This document shows, in pieces, positions 32,291 through 44,200 of a stretch of DNA of 64,000 nucleotides. Source of the DNA: Symbiodinium natans (taxonomy: Eukaryota; Sar; Dinophyceae; Suessiales; Symbiodiniaceae); contig CAJNDS010000557.1 of the NCBI GenBank assembly GCA_905221605.1, positions 108,182-172,181 on the forward strand, given 5' to 3'. The notes under the pieces are model-generated. The model saw only the letters and a list, made by a program, of their open reading frames with translations, was not told the origin of the DNA and ran no database searches. Made by a program: the position numbers and the translations under genes. Numbering within the stretch: the stretch's first letter is position 1; every line of letters begins with the position of its first letter.

Positions 32291-35200
32291 CCAGCAGCAG
32301 TAGTCGGGCAGGACGGCACGAAGCTTCAGCGTAATCTCAACAGCCAGCCAGACAGACCAAGATTTACGACAGTGGAAGCCCAAAACCCTCATTTTAAACC
32401 TCTCTCCTATCCCAAACTGTGAGTTCGATGGCTTAGGCCTAAAGATGGTCCGCAGTTGACAAACCACTGTAAGGAGGGCTGCTCGCTGCTATGACTTCTG
32501 CATGCTTCTGTTCATTTATTGTTACCATGACATGAAAGAACTGACACGTGGCCATGCCTGAATGAATGCCACCTCGCCCGCAAGTGAGAGCGCAAGATAC
32601 TTTCGCTCTGGCACATTGCCCCTCTGGGCAACAGCGAGTCCTTGAGAGTACCTTCCGCGATGTACGGCACCTCACATCAGGGCAATGGCAAGCAACTAGC
32701 GGAGGTAATCCTGAATCGCGCACGCGATGCTGCAACATTCAGGTCTTCGTCCATGGAGGTTGCAGAACTAGCCTTGCGGTTCTTGTGGCAACTAGTTTCA
32801 TCTAGTTTCCAAGCGGAAATGCACAAGAAGCTTTCCGATCGGTACCAGAAATTGCTTGACCTTCTGCCAGACATAATCGCTTGTGATAACTTATGGTGCA
32901 CTTTTGCACGACCTTTCCTTCATCATTGGTTTTGGATCTGGGGTCCGCCTTAGGATGCCTTCGAAATACCACATCCAGAAACATTGCGTGGTTGAAGAAC
33001 ATACAAACCATTATAAAAAACAACCCTTAGAAGCAAGAACTGGCATCCGTACCTGAGAGCAGTAGGCGATGATCTTCGGCCTACCTGAGCCCGAGCGCCC
33101 ACTCCCAAAGGTGGAGTCAGTACTCATGCCCGAGTGGCTTCATGTGCTTTATGTACTTCATATCATGCCCAGGAGTCGGACTGATGAGCGCCTTTGAGTC
33201 AGACTCATCCGGCATCAGTTCCCCCAGGATCGCCTCGAACCACCGATGACGACGAGTAAGCCCCAACCAGGTCTTATGCCAGGGAGGTTGGAAGCCTCTT
33301 GAAGCCTAAGCTGCCTAAATTCCCATGCGTATGCTTCTGCGAGATCAAGCGCGTGTCAAAAAGAAACGGCCGCCTCAAAAACAGCCGAACACTCGTAATT
33401 GATCTAAGGCCTCTCGTTTCCGATCCGGAGCCTCAAAGCCCACCCAATCACCTGCCTACACTGTAGGGATCCGTAGGAATCTGTAGGGCTACACTGGCTA
33501 CACCCTCTTGCTCCAAGAACCATCTGCAGTCCCTGCCTGCAGGAGGCCGCTCTTCCCTGAGCCGACGCCCCCGACGATGGCCACGAGCTCGCCCCCTGGG
33601 TGTGTTTGGAGGCTTGGTGTGCTGACAGCCTCTTCTTTTTTTAAGGCACTGGAAGGGTTGAAAAATATGGGACCCCCCCCGAATAGAGATCCCCAAATAG
33701 TGGGTTCCCTTATAATAAGGACCTGAATACGGTATTTCCCCCCCCCCCCCCCCCCCCCCAATTTCGGAAACCCCCATATGTCTCAGGGGGTTCAAACGGG
33801 GCATGGTGGGGTCTTTGGACCCCCACCATGCCCCTTGACTGGGTGCCGCACGGGAAATCTCGAGATTGAGGGAGCGGATCGCTGGAGCCACACAAGCCCC
33901 CGCGCCTCAATCGTGTGCTCCCACACAACCGTCTATTCGAAGTTGCAGAAAGCCATCGGAAGACAAGCGATTTGTAGGAATTTTCGTGACCCTCCCCCCC
34001 CCCCCCCCCCGGGAAAACAAAAAAAAGCAGAAGGGCACTGCAAGATTAGCTACGTAGTAGCACTGCGCGTGAGCCCAGCCACAAGTCTCCCGCGAAAGAA
34101 CCCTGAACACGCAAAGGTGATCCTCAAGTCCCTGCTTGGTCCCGTGCTCCAACAGAAGGTGCCCTGGACTTTCAGCGGCTCATCTGGCCAAGCATTGCGC
34201 AATGGAGCTGAAACTTGCAAAGCAAGTTGCGTGGCCATGAAACCCACAACTTGATCAGAAGGTGGCACAATTGAGGCCTTAACACGAACAACAAATGTGC
34301 AAGCGTTGACTGTCCACGACGAACTTCGATCTTCCGATCTTTGAACAGTCGAAACTTAGACGCTGCCTCTAACAATAGCTCTTTCTTGGGAAGTTGGACT
34401 ACAAACCAACACGCACACAGCGACAAACTCATTGTTGGTTTGCAACCCTGAAATGCCAAGTTCGTAGGCAAACACCACAAAGAGACCACAGCATAGAGAC
34501 AGAGAGAGTCAAGCCCCAGAACTTGCAGGCACCCGGCTGATTCAAGTGAGCGACAACACAATGCACGATTCTGATCACTGCTTCTGTGCCGCAACATGGC
34601 CAAAAATCAGCAATGAATCACGAAAGCTGGATTGGCATCTTGGCATCTGGGCCCCTTCCCCCACGCCCAAAGCCCGGCACCACCGCAACTTGGCCACAGA
34701 CTGCCAAGTAAATTTACTTGGCCTGGACCCTCCCCCGACCGGAAGCACCTCCACTGATGCTCCCACTTCATTTGTTGAAATGCCGAAAATACTGCTTGAG
34801 CTTTGAAGCCTCGATTCTCTTGCGCGGTGTTCGCCCTGAGGCTCTGGGGAGCTGCGTCCTGATGGTCCTGCCATCACCTCAGGCCTTCGTCACGGTCCCA
34901 TCGCACCAAAGTGATCTTCAGGGCTTGAGAACTAGAGAATACTTGTTCTATGTGATCTGTGCCGGGATACTCGGGGTACTATACTTGCACTGGTTTGGTT
35001 GGGTTCTGATAGGTAATCCCGAAACATAGCGAACTGCCTCCAGTAGGGGACCAGTGATGAAGCCAGGATGGCAGCTGCCCATTCTTGTGCACCGGAGGCC
35101 TCGTCTCACTGTAGCCCCTGCAACTGCCATGCGCGAGCTGCAGTTCGCAAGTCCCCTCTTAACAGCGACCTCCGGCACAGGTGTGGGTCTTCGGCCCTGC

Positions 35201-38200
35201 CTAGAGTTCATGATAAGTGAGGAACAGGAAGAAGAAGCTCTGTAGAAGTCCTGGGCCGCTGACGCCTCCGGGAGCTTTAGGAAGGCCTGGATGCGGCTGA
35301 CGCTGGGCCTGAAGCTCGCCGGGATAGGGGTGGATGTCACAGCTAGGCGCTTTAAAGGATACTGGAAGCCTAAATGAGCTTAAAGTCTTATCCGGGTCCA
35401 CAGTAGACTTGCCCCAGACCAAGTCTGGCCAAGCGGCGCGATTCCCGCGCAACGCGCCAGGCCTCTGCGACAAGGAGGGCGTTTGTCGTTCAAACGGGAA
35501 CAACATGAGTCAGTGCAAAACCTTTTAACAACCTTAACGTCAGCTCTGCGTTACTGTGTGCTCTTAAAAGTGCAAGATGCTGGACCACTACATTCCTCAA
35601 CGTGACAGCAACAGGCTCTATGTGCTCTATATAGCGACAGCAATCGGAGCGTTCTGTGCATGGCTGAAGTGAGGCCCATGCAGTAAAACGCCGACCTACA
35701 CACCCAAAGCCTCCAAGCATCTCACCCCACAACATCCCTCAAGCATACATCTCGGAGTCGGACTCGTGGCCAGGATTTCGCAAGATCCGCGCAGGCAGGC
35801 CCTGGTCTGAAGCTTCGATATGCACCAGGAAGGAAGAGGAGCAAACAGTTCTGTGGGTGGAATTAATTGCGAATGCAAGCCCATGTGAATGCCCTAACTG
35901 CCCTCTCTCTCTCTCTCTCCCCGAACTTACTGCACCTTACCGCAAAGCTCTACACTCGCTGCCCACGGCGAGCCAGGGATGCCACAGGATGAAGGGGGAT
36001 CGCTGTTACACATTTTCACTTGGTTGAACCTCTGTTGAACATCCAGCAACATCTGCATCAACCAGGATCTTATGTCAGAGTGAATGTCTACATATGTCTA
36101 CTTAGTATGAAACAACCGACCATCAACGCAGCTTAAACATCTCTCACGGGCCCCGGCAAGATCTGCAAGCTAGTGAAGATGGTCGCGACCTGAGGTGAGC
36201 AGATGAAATCGGCCTGGGTAGGAAGCCCTCAAAGCATTCCGCTTTAGCACCACGCACTCCAGCGCAGGACGGGCACATCTACAAGGAAGATACAGGGGAG
36301 CACAACCGCATTCCGAGAAGCACGACGGCAAAAGAAAGGCGTCAGAAAACCTGAACGGAAAATGCGCAGGTTACCGTTCCATATCAAACAACACCCCAAC
36401 ATGGAAGGACAAAGCCGGACGCAAGCGAGAGCAACCCACAATTCCCAAGATGCGAGAACGCAGCGACTCAGCCCTCGGTGTTGTAGGAACGGATGGATCT
36501 AGTGGCAGTCAAACTACCGACGAATGGATCGCGCCGGGAAGCTGCATCTACCTTATCCTACCAAGCGCGGAACTTCACCGTTCGGTCCCCGTGTATCACT
36601 CTGTCGCCCAGAAATGAGCATCATTGACATCTGTGGCTGCCCAAGGCTCGATGATGCTCACACAAGGCACAGATGGACCCTTCATGTCGCCTTAGGGGTC
36701 AGCAAAGGTGGGCAGGGGCTGGGGAAGGGCACGTTGCCAAGAAGAAGCCCAAGGCTCCGGGCAGCCACGGGCGCCCGCGCACACGCGCAGTTCACTTGTT
36801 CAGAGGCATCTACTGGGTGAGATATCTGTTCGACTTTCAAAACTTGTCATCCAGATATCTTGTCGTCCAGATATTTTATCATCCAGATACCTGTTAGTCT
36901 TCAGTGTCGTCTGCTTGAGGGGGGCTTGGAGGCAACCGAATGGCGGCGCTCTCGAAAGGCCAGTGACTAGTGCGAACCAGGGGGCATCATGTGCGCCATA
37001 GATGGCAGCATAACCCACCAGGCCGGCCCTCGGTCTCTTGGGACATCTCCTCTATGATTTGGGGCGCTTGCGGACTCCTACACCTAGGATCTTGGGCAGC
37101 CGCCATATCAGCAACCGTGGAAATGCCACGAGCAAGGCGCTGATGCCCTGGGCTCGCGTGATTCTTGAAATTGTTGAAAACTTGTTGACAACTGGAGGAG
37201 AGGATGTCGGGATTCGGCGGGGGGCCTCAGTCAGCTGTGCCACTGAGATTCATTTCGAGATTCTTGACGTGTTCAGGAGGGTTCTTGGTCGCAAGCTGAG
37301 GCAAGCTGTTGCGTGTTCCATCGGGGGTTCCTGAAACCGATCGATGTTCCGCTTGGATGATACTGCACACGCGACCTCCATCTTTCTTTTGCGGCTGGGG
37401 ACAGCGACTGCAGTTGTGATCTTGGACATCGCAGGATGCATCCTTGCTTCTGAAAAACCAGCTACGAGCGCTTGTGGCAGCTACAGTACAGTACGGGGTA
37501 GCATTCTCAATTCCCGAATCATGCTTCAGGCCTAGGGGCTGAAGAACTTGAGTTTCGACAAGCTGGGCTACCAAGCCACGTTCATGTCTACCCAGACACA
37601 TGCTAGGCGCCCGAAAGCGTGTAGGCGTGCAGACATGGGACTTGTGCCAACATGCGCCTGTGGATATCCGCATGGCGTATTTCCTTCCGACCCGATAGGT
37701 AAGATCCAGCATGTAAGTGTTGCATTTAGGGGTCTATAACATTCTTTGAATGAGCAGCGGGCACAGAGAGGCCTTAATGCTTTACAAGGCTCTGTGAGAT
37801 CCGGGTCTTGAGACCCAACTTCACATGTATAAGACACCAGGCACCAGCTCTGTTTATCGACACAAGCTATAGCTTCCAGTACTAGGCGCCACGAGCCCTC
37901 CTGTCGAAACATGACACATGATAGGAGGGAAAGCCAAGATCTTTCGCGTGACTCGAGACTTACTGTTCTTAGCACAGCTCCTAAAGTACAACAAGGACTG
38001 CTTTTTACGAATGATGCAGTTGCTTTCGGCAACCTTCTGGAGTGCTCAAGGGGGTTTGATTTCATCTGATGAAATATGTCATGTGATGCTGGTCGCACAG
38101 GAACTCTCCAGTCTGAGCGAAGCACACATGTGTAGTTCCAATAGGACCTGGTGTGAACAAACATTCTGCATGTTGGACATCGCAAACAAAGCACTTGTTC

Positions 38201-41200
38201 TGAAGAGTGTTGCTTGCAAATGTGGAAATGAAGGCTATTTCCGATGCCTTTGCAGACAGAGGCAAGTCTCGAAGTGTACTGAGATACTGAGTTGCCGTTT
38301 GCTTCCTGTGAAAAACTTTGAACCTTCCTTGCTGGTACTGGCTTCCTGAAGCAGCAGCAGGCCTCAGCCCCTCCACCTCCTTGCTTCTCAGGGCCGCGAG
38401 CTTCTGCTCCATAGCGACCTGCGATGTTCCCACCCAGTATTTCCCCCGTATTTCCACTCAGAATCCCAAGATCAACTGCTTGAGCCCTCGGACATGCCGA
38501 GTCAGAATCCTTTTGCCGCGTGCCTCCCAGCCATAGCAATTCACTACACGCACCTTGGCATGCAAGACTTGAGTTTACAGCCTCCAGAGTATAAGAACCG
38601 TGGGCAGCCGACACCGAAGAGGACCTCCCGGAGCGTCACCACACGCCTGTCTGTACCTTGGACTGTGATTTATCACTCTTTCACATGTGCTTCGAGTGGC
38701 CGGCGCCTCTCTGTCCTGCCGCAAAGTTTGCATTTTCTTACCCTTATAAGCTATGAAGAACCTACAAAATATAAACCTGAGACGGCCTAGACCATCCTTG
38801 CCCACGCACGTGCGCATGAAAGTGGTGCTCGCGGTTCTGAGAGAGGTGAGGCGCAGGCACTCTTGCAGCATCAGCATTACCTCTCCAATTCCGCCGCCCA
38901 AGACCACGGCACCACTCACCTCGGTATGACCCCACACCTATTTTTGGTAGGAGCTCGGATTTCAGCTTATCATGCCTTCGCACAATTTCCTGCCTGCCCA
39001 TATGCAACGGCAAACCTGAGAGAGCGACACAGGGGATCGCGATCCCAAACGCGCAAATCGTCGCCAGGCCTTAGGAAGAAGGGAGACCCTCAACGAAACC
39101 TCTTCTGGTTGAGCAATCTTCCGCTCATACAGTTTGGGGGCTCTTTTGGTTGTTTCCTGCAACTTCTCCATTTTCGCGAGTCCGGAAGCCAACATACAGA
39201 ACCAAGGTATAAACACAGGACCTGCACCATCCTAGGTGACTAAGTCATGATCCTTGTGCACTGGACAGCTTTCCTGGTCGGATAACACAGGGTGCTAGTT
39301 CACGTTTGGCCAAGCCGCGCATTCGGGTTCCTGAGGGTTTTGCACGTTTAACGGTCTTTGCGGGCGCCGGGGGGGGGAGGGGGGAGGCGCAATAACGTCT
39401 AGTCATATGGTGACCTTGCCCAAAACATGGGTGTTTACAGCGTTCTTGCCAAGGATGCGTGACGCTTGTGGAACAAGACACGCGGTTACAAGCGTTCATG
39501 CCTTTGGCGAAGATGCCCAAAACACTGGAATTTGCAGCATTTTTGCTTCTCTACACAACATATTATGGAACAAGACATGCGGTCACAAGCATTCACGCCT
39601 TCGGCGAAGATGCCAAAACACTGGTATTTGCAGCATTGCACAACCCTGCCACTTTGTACACATGAGCGCAGGAACGCTGCGCGCAGTGTTTTGCTCGAAA
39701 AAGCAAAGCACTCTGGAACTCGCATTCTGCAAGGTCCTTTTGTAGTAGAGAGATTCGTAGGACCCCGGAAATTGGAAAACAGGTGAAGTGTGTCGAAAAC
39801 ATCGCTGTGCGAAGTGTTTTGCGCATGCGATCACGAAAGCCTGGTGGCAGTGGTGATTTTGAGCATAGACAAAACACGTCCACCCAACAAAACCTCGAGT
39901 TTTCCACGTTGTCCGGCATCCAGCTCCTCCAAAATAACACGCGTAAAACGCAAGGGGCCGTAACCAGCGGCATTACCTGTTAAGATCACGACTGATCAGG
40001 AAACCGCATGTAAAGATCCAGATGTTATGCCTTAGAAGTGAGCTGTTGGACCAGGATGTGAGACAAGAGGGCAAAGAAATCCAGGAAAGTTGTATCACCG
40101 GCGAAGACTAAATTAAAGAGGGTTTTTGGACTCATTCATGTAGTATTCTCAGTGGCCAAAAAGAGAAGAGGAAAAAGGCTCACAGATTCATAAATATCGT
40201 TTAGGAATTAAGGGCCCTTTTCACAGGCTAAATCAATTCATGCGTAAAAAACCCCTACGCTTTATTTATTAGCAAGGCTTTCTTGCTAATGATCAATGAA
40301 GCGAATGCGTGAAATCTGACGATTCAAAGCCCGATATAGTAAGGACATGACATGGGCCTCTTTTTCGCGGGCCTTTCATTCTCAACGTTTTCAATCTATT
40401 TCCTGTACTGGCCCGCTAAGACTGACTTAAAATAAAATATGAAAAAATGGAGCGGCCTTTTTCTTTTCTTTTGTATGCCTGAACGTTCTTTTCAAAAGCC
40501 GTTACTATTTAGCTGGGCTTTTATTTAAGGGGCTCATGCTATAACAACCGTAGAACTTATTTACCGTATCCATTACGTGATTTTGCGACGAGTCTTGTGC
40601 TGGCCCATCTAAAAATTCTGTTCCTGCAGCGGCCCTTTTGCTCGGCTTCTTGGCCGCTCAGAATACTTTTTACCGTGCTTTTCGTGCTCACTCATTCATT
40701 CATTACACTCCCTTCGTTCACCTCTTTGTAATTTTAACTTATTATAGCAAGAAATGACTTAAATGGCGCGATCTGAAAGTGAGAAAAAATCTGGAAACAG
40801 AAGTAACTCCTTCCGGGCATTTTATGGTTTACTTTCTCAGAAAACGTATAACCCAAAAGGCCATTGTCTTTACTTTGATCAAAGGGCCTTTTCACGACGC
40901 GTTGTTGGGAGGACCGTCTGTGTCGGAGCCCTTTCCTCAGTGCTGCAGACAAGCGGCGCAGCTGTGAGGCCATCAGGAAGAAAAGAACGAAGACAGACCT
41001 CTTAGAGTTTAGGGTTTAGGGTAAGATGCGGTCAAAGATGTTGCAGGGGAGTAGGCTGTGACAGTGGGAAATCGGAACGACATGGCTTTGGGGCCTGTAT
41101 CGACTGATTAACTTCCTTCAAACCTACACTAGACATGCTGGGTCTTACACCACTTTGACGCCTTTACCACGGTAAGTAGTACACAACTGTGTCATCTTTG

Positions 41201-44200
41201 CAAGGTGACATCTTTCCAAGGCTTGGCCCCATGCATGGCCGCTGTTCCAGCGAGACAGAGCCTTTGGAACAATGACTGCCCCTATCATGGTCTCTCTGCT
41301 GAACACGGGCCGCAAGTTGCCTTACAGCGTGCGGCATGAGTGTGGTGCGTGAATCTGGGATCCAAGCGAGTCGAAGGAGCCGATCAAGGCCGTCAGGATA
41401 TCGTGGTTGAGAAGCCTTGAAGTTTGCCCACTGTATCGGCAGCTTAAGAAAACACAGCTCCAAACCCAATGTTCACAAGTCATGCTGTGCGCGTTGTCAG
41501 CCGGGGGATGCACGTCTGCAGGTCTGCTTTTGCGCCGGCACCGCCTGTGCACTTTTCTTGGGGCACCAAGTTTTGAGAATCAGGGTGTTATGCTACTCTC
41601 ACACTGGCACGCTGGTCAGGATCAGGGTGTCAATGTGGTTTCTTGGGCTGCTCGCCATGCAACCCTGACATCCCCAATGCCGCCACACCTTCCTTTGGTG
41701 ATTGGTCTGTGCCGACGGTCCTAGGCAAGCGGGAAGATGAAAGAAAGTCAGATTCGGACCAACCTTCACCAGGATCTGTCTGCATGATTTCATCCATACG
41801 CCCGCCATCAGATGACAGCTACATTGCTGCCCGGTTGCTACCCCCCCCCTCCCCCCACAACAAGAGGTTCTTCCCCAAGGACCTGGGAGCAAGCTGCACG
41901 AAGGTACTGGGTTACCAGCGAGGGCAGTCGCTGGGCTTTACGAAAAAGCGCCACCTCTGCATGGCAGGTCAGGGCTCAAGTGCCTGCCTACTACAGTCTA
42001 CACATGTGTACACATGTCTCCAGGTGGCTGACCGCAAGACCTCCGCACATACGTTGATCCTGAGGCGGCGCTGGAGGCTGCATGCATTTTCAGGGCTGAG
42101 GAATGCTAAATGATGCATTTACTTGCAGCACACCTTCGGCTGAGCATGGGACAAGCTGCGTGGTTATGGAGTTGGTGATCTTGGAAAATTGCGGGCTGCC
42201 ATGCTGCACTTCGTACTTTCATGCAGGCGGCAAGCGTGGGCCACGGTTACAGTAAACTGGAGGTCCATGCGTTCCTGCTGTGGTAGATGCACGATGCACT
42301 AGCAATGATTCTTGGGCACGTGCCGAGAGAATGATGATCTGGCTGATCGGATAAATGGTGAAGGCGAAGATGGCAATCTGAGCCGCGCAAGCTATTTTTC
42401 CTAAGAGAGATGACTTGCCGAAGCTTCACTCTGTGCCAGCCACCGCTGCAACAAGCACTGAGCATCCCGCAAGGATCTGGTTCGTCAGATTTCTTTCCTG
42501 CAAACTTACAGTCAGCTACAGGCATCACTAAGAGTATGAAAGACGTCGAAAGAAGATCTTTAGTTTTTATTAATGGTCAGTGCCTGGAGGCATTGAGGGG
42601 GAAAAGTGCGCAGGCTCTTCAAGAGTGCGATTTTACCGCAGTAGACCATGCGACGAGCCCCTGCATATCGGGCAATTGGCCCTCTTAGACTCCAGAAAAC
42701 GCATTCCGTCAGCAAGCCCACGAAGGATGTGGATCATTCGGCGCTGGCCAAATCTCATGCCAGACACCTCCAGTGCCCTCATCCAAAGCAGCGACAGATC
42801 CTGCCTCATGAGGGTGCTCCAGTACCCATGCCTCGCCAGGAACGCAACTAGGAGCCCTCCACCACCCTTGTGACCTTATGCCCCTAAGCCGAGCCCTGCG
42901 GCTTGTTCCCACGCAAAGCATGAGGCGACCCTGAAAACCCAGCATAATGATGTTTTGGACTGAGTTCCTTTGCAGAGCAATCTTTATCCGTCTCAACTGC
43001 AAACCCTGTAGTTGGCGAAGCTGTCAGAAGTATTCGGTACACTTTGCGAACGATTTGAGGTACACTTTTGAGGCACGCTTTGTGCAAAAGAGATCCTGAC
43101 TTCTGCCCTCTCAAGCCGTTTCAAGAGCCTTGCAACAATTGCAGAGCCTGGAGCTTGAAGAAGTGCATCAGCGACTTAGCGCAGCAGCGGCGCTCTCCCC
43201 CTCCACGCTCCCTCAACATGCCTCTTGCACATTTAAACACAAAGAGCTTCTGAGCCAGAGCAACACAGCCTTTTTGGGATTGCAACCGGTTGCTCCTGAC
43301 CAGTATCAATCTTCATGGCCGTCCAGGTTTCGCATTAACAACGATTCAAAAGCCGGTGTGGTCCTCGCAAGACGCTCGTTCCAAAACAGGAATCCGCTCC
43401 AAGGCTGACTCTGATAACTGAGATCCCAACGAAACGCACCAGGTAGACCGAATAGAGCTGGCCGATCCTCGAAGTCTGGTTAGTCTGGTTCCGATGTGCC
43501 ATGGGGTCAAGAACCCTGGTAGCCTTCTGAGTACCGTGGAGCATCGAATGTGAAAAGGGAGCACATTTAGAGAGTGCTGCTTTGTGCAGTTGCCAGGGGA
43601 CCTTCGCACGGGCCAAAGGTTGTGAATGCTGGTCACATCGGGATAAGCACGGACATGTCTCGCACCGCATGTCATGCTGATGGCAGTGGTAATGACTCCA
43701 CGATAGTGAAGATGTTTTTTTGCTGCTGGTTCTCACCATGGCGCAGTCGAATGTGCATGGACATTGGGACATTGAAGATGCTGAATTGTTGCTGATGGCG
43801 ATAGCGATGGCGATAGCGATGGCGATGGTGACGGCGCAGGTCATGATGATAATGGACACGAAGGTGCTAACTCTCAGGCGACGCAAATATAGCTCGCGGT
43901 GATACCAGTGATGATGAGGATGATGATGACGGCGGTGGTGGTGGTGGTGGGGCTGATGATGGTGACGATGGTGGTGACGTTTGTTACGATGTGATGGTGG
44001 TGATGGTGGAGATGGTGGAGATGGGGGTGATGGTGCTGATTGTGCTGACGCTGACGGTGCTGATGGTGATATACATACATACATTCATACATACATATAA
44101 ATAAACAAACAAGTAGATATATATATATATACACACATACTTATTTTCTTGTCTATGGACGTATTTTTTAACTTGTTCTTCCCACATTCAGCAACCACTT

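Noticed and set aside
32642-32953. Plus-strand frame with helix-like sequence (LRFLWQLVSSSF)
   Set aside because: Overlaps the minus-strand NBD1 region and shows no family; kept out as probable antisense shadow.
37568-38614. 348-codon minus-strand open frame
   Set aside because: It covers the two real ABCC exons at 38.36-38.55 kb but in a different frame; composition is unlike any family.
42390-42425. GKSSL on the minus strand as a Walker A
   Set aside because: Immediately upstream of a better-supported splice acceptor, with no GxxG before it.
43335-44084. 249-codon His-rich minus-strand frame
   Set aside because: Product of the GATGGT repeat tract.
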